From contig JAHHIL010000047.1 of assembly GCA_019358975.1 (NCBI GenBank), positions 1 through 46,875 of the forward strand: 46,875 nt of DNA, read 5' to 3'. The DNA comes from Trichocoleus desertorum ATA4-8-CV12. Lineage in GTDB: Bacteria > Cyanobacteriota > Cyanobacteriia > FACHB-46. Under the pieces are notes generated by a model that worked only from the letters and a program-made list of their open reading frames with translations, made no database searches and was not told where the DNA came from. Numbering within the stretch: the first letter of the stretch is position 1; each line of letters starts with the position of its first letter. Positions 8,780 to 17,600 of this stretch are shown piece after piece. The translations under genes were made by a program, and so were the position numbers.

Positions 8780-9052
8780 ATGCGTACAAAGTCGGCTGGG
8801 CTACTACTACTTCTAGGTTTGATCGCTCCTGTAGCGGGATGTGGTACAGAAAACGAAACCACCCCACCTGTTGAGCAGAATGGTGGAGCAGGAACTACGA
8901 CTTCTCCATCTCCCACAACTTCTCCTTCCCCAGATGCCCAAGGCAGTGCTGGCGAAGGTGGCGAAGGCGGCGAAGAAGGAACTACGACTTCTCCATCTCC
9001 CACAACTTCTCCTTCTCCTGCTGGCGAAGGCGGCGAAGGTGGCGAAGGTTAA
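8780..9052 (+). CDS. Small Ser/Thr/Pro-Gly/Glu repeat lipoprotein
   Basis: A 90-residue putative lipoprotein: MRTKSAG, a hydrophobic core, then the lipobox PVAGC with the lipidated Cys at residue 21. The mature part is low-complexity: a GTTTSPSPTTSPSP block, a Gly/Glu block (GEGGEGGEE), then both again. The frame is supported by a good ribosome-binding site and by the signal peptide. A Pro/Ser/Thr-rich linker alternating with an acidic glycine-rich segment suggests an extended, surface-exposed or periplasmic tether; I recognise no family. The repeats make reading frames on the other strand and frames open too, but those lack starts with support. Confidence 0.7.
   Translation: MRTKSAGLLLLLGLIAPVAGCGTENETTPPVEQNGGAGTTTSPSPTTSPSPDAQGSAGEGGEGGEEGTTTSPSPTTSPSPAGEGGEGGEG
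8891..9015 (+). repeat. 38-bp direct repeat inside the lipoprotein gene
   Basis: The same 38 bases occur at 8891-8928 and 8978-9015, beginning GGAACTACGACTTCTCC. The period is 87 bases (29 codons), so the duplication keeps the frame. Base 39 differs (C at 8929, T at 9016). Identity at the DNA level, including third positions, means a recent duplication. Confidence 0.9.
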
Positions 9053-9089
9053 AGCTGAGAGTTTCAGTTTCAACTGAACACCGATTAAC

Positions 9090-9953
9090 CTACCGTTGGA
9101 GCCGTAACATCCCGATCGCTTTTTGCAATTTGGGGCGTAACGGCTCTATATAGGCAGGCCAGCCAACTAAAATGGGTTGCTTGTGGGCCAGCGTTTCTGG
9201 ATCAAGCGCGTCTGGGGTAAAGCGAATCGGTTCTCCTTCGAGATCGCAGCAAACTAATCCTGCTGCTTTTGCAAGAGCCAAAGGCCCGGTCGTATCCCAA
9301 AGCTTGACCCGACCATTAAAGTAAACATAAAGACCAGCGCGGCCACAAATCACTTCCATCACCTTCAGGCCGAAGCTGCCTAGCGTGCCAAATTGCACAT
9401 CCGGGATTAGTCGAGCGATCGCTTCTCCAAAGTTATTTTGGTCTTTTGTCCCGATGATCATGGGGCAAAACCCAGATTGAGGCGGCGGCGGCTCTACAGG
9501 CTCCAACCGCGTGCTATCCTGCCCAGGTTTTTCTTGAAACAATCCCCAACCACAGCCACCGTAATACATCTGGTTCAGCATTGGCGCATAGACCCAACCC
9601 GCGATCGGCTGGTATTCCTGCAACAGCCCTACCATAATGGCAAACTCTGCTTTGCCTTTAATAAAATCCTCAGTACCGTCTAGCGGATCAATCAGCCAAA
9701 GCCGCGAGTAGTCAGCCCCAAAAGCTTGCCTTGACTGAGCATTTTCCTCGGTAATCAAACCATCGTGAGGAAATAAAGTTGAGAAAGCTGCTGTCAATTC
9801 TCGATCTAAAGCGCGATCGACATTGGTTACGTAGTCATCCGGACCCTTTTGAGAAATTTGGAACTGCTCTTTCGCCATCCGTTCTACTTGCAAACCGCAA
9901 CTACGAATCACTTGGCGAATTTTTTGGTCTTGTTCAGCAGAAGGCAAGGGCAT
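9090..9953 (-). CDS. Inositol monophosphatase family phosphatase (CysQ-like)
   Basis: Mg-dependent, Li-sensitive phosphatase superfamily. Metal-binding motifs are visible: EE at 74-75 (LITEEN), DPLDGT at 94-99 and WDTTGP around 224-229 (numbered from an ATG at 9968). Substrate could be 3'-phosphoadenosine 5'-phosphate, as in CysQ, or a sugar or inositol phosphate; DPLDGTEDFI resembles the CysQ branch, but residues alone do not settle it. The ATG at 9953 (MPLPSAEQ) gives a natural N-terminus. 288 residues, intact. It is read on the minus strand, downstream of the terminator that closes the Ycf35 gene, so it probably has its own promoter around a HIP1 site at about 9960. Confidence 0.88.
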   Translation of the reverse strand: MPLPSAEQDQKIRQVIRSCGLQVERMAKEQFQISQKGPDDYVTNVDRALDRELTAAFSTLFPHDGLITEENAQSRQAFGADYSRLWLIDPLDGTEDFIKGKAEFAIMVGLLQEYQPIAGWVYAPMLNQMYYGGCGWGLFQEKPGQDSTRLEPVEPPPPQSGFCPMIIGTKDQNNFGEAIARLIPDVQFGTLGSFGLKVMEVICGRAGLYVYFNGRVKLWDTTGPLALAKAAGLVCCDLEGEPIRFTPDALDPETLAHKQPILVGWPAYIEPLRPKLQKAIGMLRLQR

Positions 9954-10024
9954 AGCGGGCGATCGCAACAGGGCTAGAAGTATCTATCTTAGAGGTCACT
10001 CCCGTCAGTCTACACGATTGGCAT

Positions 10025-10047
10025 AAAAAAACGGGCTAACCCGTTTT
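10025..10047 (-). terminator. Intrinsic terminator after the Ycf35/DUF1257 gene
   Basis: Read on the minus strand: AAAACGGG, loop TTAG, CCCGTTTT running into a seven-base T tract (A at 10025-10031 on the plus strand). The stem has up to 8 pairs and ends transcripts from the DUF1257 gene, whose stop is at 10085. Confidence 0.85.
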
Positions 10048-10084
10048 AGTGGTTAACCCGTAAGCTTGGGAACGCGCAGAGAAA

Positions 10085-10438
10085 TTACTTTTGCAGAACT
10101 AGTTTAACGTTGGCATTTTGCAGACCAGGCCGCTTAACTTCTGCCAGAGTCTTATTAACTGCGTACTTTTGATTGATGGAGTTGATGAGTTCGGTTTGGT
10201 TGTGCTTCTTAGCAACGCCCCAGAGGTCAGCGATGAGGTCGAAAGAACCATCACTATTACGAGACCAGCCTAGGTCGTATTCACCTTCGAGAACAGCAAC
10301 GATGTCAGAACGAACTCTTTGACCGTTGTAGCCACGTACATCAGCTTCAGATTTGACCGTAATACCCAAATCACCCAAAGAAGCTTTCAGGATTTCTGCA
10401 TCAGTAATCTTGGTACGTAGAGTGCTGAAGTGAGACAT
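10085..10438 (-). CDS. ycf35: Ycf35/DUF1257 family protein
   Basis: A 117-residue soluble protein of the DUF1257 (Ycf35) family, found in cyanobacteria and red-algal plastids. It begins MSHFSTLRTKITD, which is characteristic, and contains VRGYNGQ and the tail region GLQNANVKLVLQ. Its function is not established. A very strong ribosome-binding site (AGGAGG about 8 bases before the ATG) suggests high expression. It lies downstream of Ycf46 on the same strand, separated by 146 bases that hold two hairpins and a possible promoter, so it may be separately regulated. It is followed by an intrinsic terminator. Confidence 0.85.
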   Translation of the reverse strand: MSHFSTLRTKITDAEILKASLGDLGITVKSEADVRGYNGQRVRSDIVAVLEGEYDLGWSRNSDGSFDLIADLWGVAKKHNQTELINSINQKYAVNKTLAEVKRPGLQNANVKLVLQK

Positions 10439-10521
10439 TTCGGATTTCCTCCTGGAGAGATTGAGAGAAACGACAACGTTTGATTTGATGAGATGTTTAC
10501 CGCGATACTGGCACGGTATTT

Positions 10522-10527
10522 TGTCAA
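10522..10527 (-). promoter_or_regulatory. Possible -35 box of the DUF1257 gene
   Basis: TTGACA on the minus strand, about 85 bases before the DUF1257 start codon and directly next to a 20-nt near-palindrome. No good -10 hexamer is found at 16-18 bases; TATCGC is at 14. It is only a candidate. Confidence 0.35.
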
Positions 10528-10530
10528 ACT

Positions 10531-10550
10531 GCTAGCAAAAATTTGCTAGC
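10531..10550. promoter_or_regulatory. 20-nt inverted repeat between ycf46 and ycf35
   Basis: GCTAGCAAA and TTTGCTAGC flank a two-base centre: nine-base arms, perfectly complementary. It abuts the candidate -35 box, so it could be an operator; on RNA it would be a tight hairpin and could help end ycf46 transcripts. Confidence 0.55.
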
Positions 10551-10551
10551 C

Positions 10552-10582
10552 TTTCCTCCTGTTGGGAGCAGGAGTGAAAGCC
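10552..10582 (-). terminator. Stem-loop just after the ycf46 stop codon
   Basis: On the minus strand CTTTC-A-CTCCTG pairs with CAGGAG-GAAAG, an 11-bp stem with one bulged A and a seven-base loop. It starts within a few bases of the ycf46 stop, and TTTTT occurs in the next hairpin. It may be a terminator, attenuator or RNA 3'-end stabiliser. Confidence 0.5.
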
Positions 10583-10584
10583 TT

Positions 10585-12105
10585 TTAGAACTCCAGTCGC
10601 TGATACTCTGCGACGGAAGATGCAGCAGGTCGCGCGCGCTGCCTTGCCCAGTCTCTTAGGGCTGTCACCTGCTCATTCATTGTTTTAGATAGAGGCAATG
10701 TTGACTTGATGGCAGCAATAATGTCGAGCTGAGTAAATTCACGCTCTTGGGCAAATGCCTCGTACATTGCTGCAATCAAAGCCTGTTCAATTTCCGCCCC
10801 GGAAAAACCTTCGCAAACAGTCGCGAGCTGGTCTAGATCAAACCGAGCAATTTCACGCCGCCGCTTGCTTAAGTGAATATTGAAGATCTCTGTGCGCTCC
10901 TCTTTAGTTGGCAGATCGACAAAGAAGATTTCATCGAAACGCCCTTTTCTGAGGAACTCCCCTGGTAAACGCTCCACCCGGTTGGCAGTTGCCATGACAA
11001 ATACCGGAGAGGTTTTTTCTTGCATCCAGGTGAGGAAGGAACCAAAAATACGGCTGGAGGTACCACCATCAGAATCCGCAGAACCAGTGCTACCTGCAAA
11101 CGCTTTATCAATCTCATCGATAAACAGGATTGCTGGAGAGATCGATTCAGCTGTTTTTAAGGCATTACGCAAATTGGCTTCAGAGCGACCTACCATCGAG
11201 CCATCATAAACTCGTCCCATGTCCAGACGAATCAGTGGCAAACCCCAAAGTCTAGAAGTAGTTTTAGCAATCAGGGACTTACCGCAACCCGGAACCCCCA
11301 AAATCAGCATACCTTTGGGCTGAGGTAGTCCATACTCTCTAGCTCTCTCTGTGAAAGCGTTAGAGCGTTGCTTGAGCCAGCGCTTGAGTTCTTCTAAACC
11401 ACCGACAGAATCAATTGTCTCGTCTTCTTCGATGTACTCTAAGATGCCATTACGGCGAATGAGCTGCTTCTTTTCCGATAAAACAATATCTACTTCCGCC
11501 TCTGTTAAGCGGCCTGCGGTCACTAAGGCTTTACGATAAACTTTCTCGGCTTCATCTCGGGTAAGTCCCAGAGCCGCCTTTAGGAGCTTTTCTCGTGCTT
11601 CAGTTGTAATCCGACGGTTGCGAGGCTGTTGGTCTAGCTGTTGGGATAGCACTTGATTCAACTCAGCCATCGTTGGCAGAGTGAAATCGAGCACTACAAC
11701 TTCCTTTTCTAACTCAATCGGAACTTGCTGCACGGGAGACATCAAAATAATAGTTTTTTGTGTTCCCTTAAATCTGGCGATCGCATCTCGAAGTCGCCGC
11801 GTTACTGCTGGAGAATCTTTGAAGGGGTGTAGATCCTTGAACAGGAACACACCAGATGGCTGCCGAATGGCCCAATCAATCGCTGCTTCTGGAGAGACAG
11901 TATTGCTTTGCACTGGGCTACGGGACTGTTCGTGACCCACCATGCCCTCAGTCATTGTCCAAATAAACAGCTGAGGCCGTTGGGGTGATCTAGCTTGAAC
12001 AATTGCGGCAACTGCCTGCTCAGCCCGCTCCTCTTCAGAGGTAACTAGATAGATAAGAGGGTATTGAGCTTGAATTAAAATATTGAGCTCTTCTTGCATA
12101 ACCAT
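10585..12105 (-). CDS. ycf46: Ycf46-type AAA+ ATPase
   Basis: A 506-residue AAA+ protein of the Ycf46 family known from cyanobacteria and plastids. The N-terminal half (1-225) is the family-specific domain starting QEELNILIQAQYPLIYL. The AAA module has Walker A GVPGCGKS at 270-277, Walker B ILFIDE with D330/E331, a sensor-1 segment (VMATANR) and an arginine-finger region (RKGRFDE), all intact. There are no membrane helices and no peptidase zinc motif, so it is not FtsH. Suggested roles in photosynthesis under low CO2 exist for the family, but the mechanism is unknown. A CopG-like gene precedes it and DUF1257 follows, all on the minus strand. Confidence 0.9.
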   Translation of the reverse strand: MVMQEELNILIQAQYPLIYLVTSEEERAEQAVAAIVQARSPQRPQLFIWTMTEGMVGHEQSRSPVQSNTVSPEAAIDWAIRQPSGVFLFKDLHPFKDSPAVTRRLRDAIARFKGTQKTIILMSPVQQVPIELEKEVVVLDFTLPTMAELNQVLSQQLDQQPRNRRITTEAREKLLKAALGLTRDEAEKVYRKALVTAGRLTEAEVDIVLSEKKQLIRRNGILEYIEEDETIDSVGGLEELKRWLKQRSNAFTERAREYGLPQPKGMLILGVPGCGKSLIAKTTSRLWGLPLIRLDMGRVYDGSMVGRSEANLRNALKTAESISPAILFIDEIDKAFAGSTGSADSDGGTSSRIFGSFLTWMQEKTSPVFVMATANRVERLPGEFLRKGRFDEIFFVDLPTKEERTEIFNIHLSKRRREIARFDLDQLATVCEGFSGAEIEQALIAAMYEAFAQEREFTQLDIIAAIKSTLPLSKTMNEQVTALRDWARQRARPAASSVAEYQRLEF

Positions 12106-12203
12106 CGACCTACTAGAGACGGTGCAGACATTGCTAGACCCGAGTTCACCTGACCTGAAATTAATGCGGCACCCTTGCTAGCATTAACCTACAGGTTAGA
12201 GCC

Positions 12204-12557
12204 TTAGCAAGGAACGAGTTCCTCACCTGGCTGATTAGGATTAGAGCCAACCTTCTGAGCTTGTTGAACGGGCAAGGTTTGTCCCACTTCATCCAATACA
12301 CCCGGTTGATCTTTAAGAGTAAGCATTTCTCCGTTTTGGATCACAACCGAGCTAGTACACTCTGGACAGTTGTAAACCTGATGAGATTGGCCGTAGGATG
12401 CTTCCACCTCATCTACCAACTCTGGATGAGCTAGGTAGAAGACAACAGCTCGTTCAACAATTGTTGACATAGGCTCTGCATCGACTGCCGCCCGAATTTT
12501 CAACTTTCGATGCAGCTCCGGTGAAAGATACAACGTAACCTTTTGCTTATCTTGCAT
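12204..12557 (-). CDS. CopG-like ribbon-helix-helix protein with CPEC motif
   Basis: From the ATG at 12557 the protein is 117 residues: an N-terminal ribbon-helix-helix-like domain (QKVTLYLSPELHRKLKIRA, then a helix ending near VVFYLAHPE) and a C-terminal part with NCPEC, which looks like half of a zinc knuckle, and a final Cys. The open frame extends to 12620, but those residues do not fit the family. It is likely a DNA-binding regulator, perhaps of the ycf46 gene 99 bases downstream. With only one CxxC a zinc site would need dimerisation or other ligands. Function otherwise unknown. Confidence 0.72.
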   Translation of the reverse strand: MQDKQKVTLYLSPELHRKLKIRAAVDAEPMSTIVERAVVFYLAHPELVDEVEASYGQSHQVYNCPECTSSVVIQNGEMLTLKDQPGVLDEVGQTLPVQQAQKVGSNPNQPGEELVPC

Positions 12558-12634
12558 ATAACTTCCAGTTCTACCCGGGTATGTATCTGTCAGAATATCG
12601 ACTCTTATTCGTACTGTCAAGACAGCAAGACGTT

Positions 12635-13225
12635 ATGACAGCAGTATTGTTACATCTGTTTACAAAACCAGGTTATTCACTAACTCTCGACCCCAAGAAG
12701 GCCCACCACACGAACACAAGTCCTAGATTGGCTCAGGTAACAAGATTGGCTGGGCTGGCTATGAGCTTGGTTTTCCTGATCAGTTGTCGGAGCTTTGAGG
12801 CATCACCCCCAGGCAGTTGGCAGACTTACCGCAACCCTCGCTACAACTTTGAGTTTCCCTTTCCCAGTAATTGGATTGCCGAGCCACCTCCCGACAATCA
12901 AGACGGGCAAGCGTTTCACGACCCCCAAAATGCTCAAGCGGAGATTCGAGGCTGGGCAGCTCATCAAATCAAGCCGATCGCCAAACCAAAATCGGGTACT
13001 TTACCCTCACTAAAGCCCAACTTCACAACTGAGCAGGGTTTACCGGGTGAACTCCAAGTCAATATTGGCCCAGAGATCAGTTCGATGAAGCTGGTCTTAG
13101 AGCAGGGCGACATTCGCTACAACTGGCAAGGGCGATCGCCAAGTCAGCAGTTTGATGACTACTACCGCTTCTTTTATTACAGTGCCCGACAATATCGAGT
13201 TCCACCTCCACCCCAACAACCCTAG
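12635..13225 (+). CDS. Putative lipoprotein of unknown function
   Basis: From the ATG at 12635 it has 196 residues. A hydrophobic segment ends in a lipobox (LVFLISC), so either the protein starts at 12635 with an unusually long N-region or at the ATG 12761, which gives a compact signal peptide MSLVFLISC. The mature part resembles the exported cyanobacterial proteins with a PsbP-like opening (YRNPRYNFEFPFPSNW, with Trp-Ile-Ala after), but it is short and I would not assign PsbP. It ends in a Pro-rich tail. The upstream region overlaps the promoter of the divergent CopG-like gene. Confidence 0.7.
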   Translation: MTAVLLHLFTKPGYSLTLDPKKAHHTNTSPRLAQVTRLAGLAMSLVFLISCRSFEASPPGSWQTYRNPRYNFEFPFPSNWIAEPPPDNQDGQAFHDPQNAQAEIRGWAAHQIKPIAKPKSGTLPSLKPNFTTEQGLPGELQVNIGPEISSMKLVLEQGDIRYNWQGRSPSQQFDDYYRFFYYSARQYRVPPPPQQP

Positions 13226-13464
13226 ATTAAGGCCCTTAGAGTCAGGCTCCTAAGATAGCGAAACTTAAACTTAGTTATAGTTATTTCAGAAATTAAGTTA
13301 ACAACTAGACAGAAATTTAAACAGACTGAGTAAAATAGCAAATATCAAGTTCTCAAGTGCCATATCTCAACCAAACCCCTTTGGGCCAAGGGTTGATAGT
13401 ACTCGAACTCATCTGTAATTTACACCCCTCACTAATTATCCTTTAGCAGTAGGTCAAAACGGAG
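13226..13464. other. infC leader region
   Basis: A 239-base AT-rich leader. Near 13370-13400 CCCTT and AAGGG, with TCAA and TTGA outside them, can form an imperfect hairpin in the untranslated region of infC. No reading frame is seen. Confidence 0.35.
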
Positions 13465-14013
13465 TTGTCAACGAGAGCACCCTTAATCGAAAAAAAACAA
13501 AATCGTGATTTACCCCAAATCAACGAGCGCATTCGATTTCCCAAAATTCGGGTCATTGATACTGATGGGGCACAACTAGGTATCCTTACCCCTCGTGAGG
13601 CTCTGCAAATTGCAGAGGAGAAAGAGCTGGATTTGGTCCTGGTTAGTGATAAAGCCGATCCTCCGGTCTGCCGGATTATGGATTACGGCAAATTTAAATT
13701 TGAACAAGAGAAAAAAGCTAGAGAAGCTAAAAAGAAGCAGCACACTTCCGACGTAAAGGAAGTAAAGATGCGCTACAAAATTGAAGAGCACGATTACAAC
13801 GTCCGCATTAACCAGGCTGAGCGTTTTCTGAAGGCAGGAGACAAGGTCAAAGCGACGATTATGTTTCGGGGTCGGGAGATTCAGCACAGCGACTTAGCTG
13901 AAACCTTGCTGATGCGAATGGCAAAAGATTTGCAAGAAATGGCTGAAGTGCAGCAATTCCCCAAGAAAGAAGGACGCAATATGATGATGTTGCTTGCGCC
14001 CAAGAAAGCATAG
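13465..14013 (+). CDS. infC: Translation initiation factor IF-3
   Basis: IF-3 binds the 30S subunit, proofreads start-codon selection and prevents premature 50S joining. Both domains are present: N-domain ([19 protein letters not shown]), the linker helix ([14 protein letters not shown]) and the C-domain ([18 protein letters not shown], then [17 protein letters not shown]). The start is ambiguous. TTG at 13465 gives 182 residues, but its GGAG is directly adjacent, with no spacing. Downstream AGAG at 13474-13477 sits about 8 bases before an in-frame ATC at 13486. Either way no ATG or GTG start exists near the conserved beginning. Rare start codons in infC allow self-repression in other bacteria. 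The gene stands alone, without rpmI and rplT. Confidence 0.93.
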   Translation: MSTRAPLIEKKQNRDLPQINERIRFPKIRVIDTDGAQLGILTPREALQIAEEKELDLVLVSDKADPPVCRIMDYGKFKFEQEKKAREAKKKQHTSDVKEVKMRYKIEEHDYNVRINQAERFLKAGDKVKATIMFRGREIQHSDLAETLLMRMAKDLQEMAEVQQFPKKEGRNMMMLLAPKKA

Positions 14014-14632
14014 GCAGTCAGCATCCTTGGAGCAAAATAGGTGTAGCAAGTCTCTATTGGAGCCTCGCTGCTTCTTTTAGTTCGTTATCGCTTCAACCGT
14101 AACGGTGAGCCAGTCGCGATCGCAAAGTCACGGATGCCATATCATGGATGCCATATTTAGTGGCTCCAGCTGCCTCTAAAGCTAAATACTATTAAGAAAT
14201 TCAAAGAACAAGGTGGGTTTATTGCCAACCTTGTTTTTTAATGTCATGACACTTCAAGTCACAACAACGTGCCTATTTCAATTCCATTTGCTTTCTAATT
14301 GCTTTCTAAAATAGAGCTGGATTTGGGCACCCTAGAGAGAACGCGGTTCTGCTCAAATTTGGTAAAAGACTGGTCAGTCAGTGTCATCCATCGACCTTGG
14401 CTCCAGTCGTGTAATCTCTAAGCATGCCCTTACTCTCAACCCCCTCTTGCCCATCTTGCATCAGGATCATGGATAAAAGCTTCGGGAATGGGTTCCACAC
14501 CTTACAGAAGATCTCAATCCGCGCCCCTGGCAAACAAAACTTGCTGTAACAGATTCAGGGGAACGAGAGTGATAAAGCATGTTTAGATGAGAATCAACTC
14601 AACCAGGCTGCGATAGAGGAAATCAACGCTAC
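14014..14632. other. Intergenic region after infC
   Basis: About 620 bases. It holds the infC terminator (14207-14239), a HIP1 site at 14116-14123, an 11-bp direct repeat GGATGCCATAT at 14132 and 14146, and a duplicated TTGCTTTCTAA around 14290. The distal 250 bases presumably contain the promoter of the transporter-HEAT gene. I see no convincing gene here. Confidence 0.5.
14207..14239 (+). terminator. Intrinsic terminator of infC
   Basis: AACAAGGT (14207-14214) pairs with ACCTTGTT (14228-14235) around a 13-base loop that can add a GG/CC pair, and the 3' arm runs into six T (14234-14239). It lies about 195 bases after the infC stop. Confidence 0.82.
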
Positions 14633-17600
14633 ATGACGCTAAAAAATCGGTGGCTTGCTAAAAATAGCCTTGGCCAAAAGCTACTGCGATGGGTCAATCT
14701 CCGCCCAGAAGAGAGCGAGCGTACGATGTTGATGTTTGCTTTTTACACCACAACCTCTATCGGGTTGCTCTGGTTAGAAGCAAGTACAGTCGCTTTATTC
14801 TTAAAAGAGTACGGAGCCGATAAGCTACCTTGGATTTATATTGCTAGCGCCGGGATTGGTTCAGGATTAGGATTTCTCTATTCTTGGATGCAGCGCATCC
14901 TACCGCTACGCCGCGTCATTGTTTTAACTGCTTTATTAATGGCAGTTCCCTTACTCTTATTTCGCTTCGGTCTCAATGTTGAGGATGGAGCCACAATTGG
15001 CAGCCTTACCGTTCTCAGCCTGACAGTTTTGTTGATGCGGCTCTGGCTAGAGGCGATTTACGTCCTTAACGATCTCAACACCTCAATTACGGCCAACCAA
15101 CTTTTTAATATTCGTGAAATTAAACGAACATTTCCACTCATTAGTAGTGGAGTTTTGGTGGCGGATGTCATTAGTGGTTTCTCGTTGCCATTTCTCCTGT
15201 CTTTTATCAAAGTTGCAGATGTAATCTTGATTGCCTGCTTGGTTATGGCGATCGGAGCAGGCGTCTTATTCTACTTGAGCCAAAGTTACAATCAGTTTTT
15301 TCCAGAGGCTCCCCGCAGACGCTTAGAGGAAGCTCATCCCGACCAACTTACGGCTCGTCGGCTGAAAGGGCCGTTGCGGCGATATGTAGTTTTGCTATTC
15401 GCCTTCTTTATGATGGCGCAGGTGCTATTTCTGCTTGTAGATTTCCAATTTCTCAGTCAGCTAGAAAACCAAAATTTATCAGCGCAGGGATTGGTTGGTG
15501 GCATTGCTAGCTTTTTAGGCCTTTTTAATGGGGTGCTAGGCGTTTTTGAATTGGCAACGCAGTGGTTTGCCTCTAGTCGCGTAATTGAGCGGATTGGAGT
15601 GTTTACTGCAGCCATGGTTTTACCGATCGCCATTATTGTTTTAGGCTCTTTTTCCATGACGGGTCTGGTGCCCCTTTTTGTAGGCTTAGTAATCCTCAAG
15701 TTTCTGGATGAGTTGCTGCACTATACCTTATTCACCAGTACAGGGCCTGTCCTCTTTCAAGCCTTACCTGAGAGCGTCCGCAGCGGGCTACAGTCTCTAG
15801 TGAGAGGAATCGCTGAACCGATCGCGACGGGCCTAACGGGACTCAGTATTTTAGGGATTATCTGGTTTTACAAAAATACGGATCTTGCCATCCAGTTGCG
15901 AGATTGGATCTTTTTGGCCCAAATCATTATTCTGGCAGCCATTTGGCTCTTTACTGTTTGGCTGCTGCGTAGCCGCTATGTAGGGCTCCTGGTGGTGGGA
16001 GCAGAGCGAGGGCAACTTAGCATTTCTGATGTAGATTTGCGGGAGCTGAAGCGAGCTGTGATTGAAACGCTCAATCGCCCTGGCACAGAAGCAGACAAGC
16101 GCTCTTGTATTGAGTTACTGAGCCAGATTGATCCGCAGAATGTAGGTGACGCGCTGGCTCCACTGATCGCAAATCTGCCGCCCGCCTTGCAGCGTCAGAG
16201 CTTAGAGGCCATGTTGGTGTATCCCAATGAAGCCTATCTCAGTCAGATTAGAGCTTTAATTGAGCAACCTTTGTTCCCCGAAGTGCTGGCAGTGGCGTTG
16301 CGCTACATCTGGCTCACAGAACGAGAACCTGATATTCGGCAATTGCGGCCTTACTTGCGCCCAGAAGTTGATCCGGTGGTGCGAGGTACGGCGGCATCTC
16401 TGATGTTGCGGCGAGGCACCCCTCGACAGAAGGCGGAGGCTACCAATACGTTGCGGCAAATGCTGACTCACAAAAAAGAGCGCGAACGGGTGATGGGTTG
16501 TCGCGCTTTGGGTGAGGCGGTTTATCTCCAAGCGCTGCGGCTTTACATCCCCAACTTGTTGCAAGATGAATCTTTGCGAGTCCGTTGTGCTTTGCTGGAG
16601 GCGATCGCTGCCACCCATTTAGATGAATACTATCCTTCGCTACTACGGGGCTTGCACTACAAATCGACTCGTGAAGCAGCTATGCGAGCCCTGGTCAGGC
16701 TGGAGGATGAAGCCATTCCTTTGTTGGTGGACTTAGCCGAGGATAGTCATAAACCAGACTTAGTCCGCATGCAGGCTTGGAGTGCGATCGGTCAAATTGG
16801 CACTCACAAAGCTTTAGACGTGCTAGTGGCTCATTTGATGACCGCCTGGGGAGCCACTCGACGTAACGTTCTAAGAATTTTGTTAAAAATTCCCCATGAG
16901 CAGGGTATTGATGCCATCTCCGATCGCTTGGGACGGAGTGGGGTAGAAACCCTGATTGATCAAGAAATGCTGTTTATTGGACAGCTCTATGCTGCCTTAG
17001 TGGATCTCAATTCTGAGCAGATTTTAGGCGGAGAAGCAGATTTACTGCGTCGGGCGTTAGAAGATGTGCATACCGATGCAGTAGAGCGCCTATTTTTGCT
17101 GATGAAGGTGTTGTATCCCTTAGAAGCGATTCAGGCAGCAGCACTCAACCTGCAATCCGCCTCGCCTTCTAGTGTGGCTCAGGGCTTGGAGATCTTAGAC
17201 AATACTTTGGATATTGCCAATAAACGCGCTTTGTTGAGTGTGCTCGATCGCCGCCCTGAATTGGATAAGCTGCAAAGCCTTTCGAGTATGGTGGTCTATG
17301 AACCGATGAGTGCTAGCGATCGCCTGCGCTACCTGTTAGATTTGCGCTATTTTCTACCCGACTGGCCTTTAGCCTGCTGTTTTCATTTAGCGCGTCAGGC
17401 TCGCTGGAGTCTCACATCCGAGCAAATTCTAGCTTGTTTGCGCTACCCCACGGGATATGTCCGGGAGGCCGTCCTGACTTATTTGCAGGTTGCATCTCCT
17501 AGAGCCCTCAAAGAGCTTTTGCCCAAGCTGACTAACGATCCAGATCGACTGGTAGCGGCTCAAGTCCAGCAGATGATGGCAGAATTGGGCTTAGCGACTC

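Noticed and set aside
8740-9077. Open frames on the minus strand and in frame +3 over the small lipoprotein
   Set aside because: They are created by the repeated low-complexity DNA; only the frame at 8780 has a ribosome-binding site and a lipobox.
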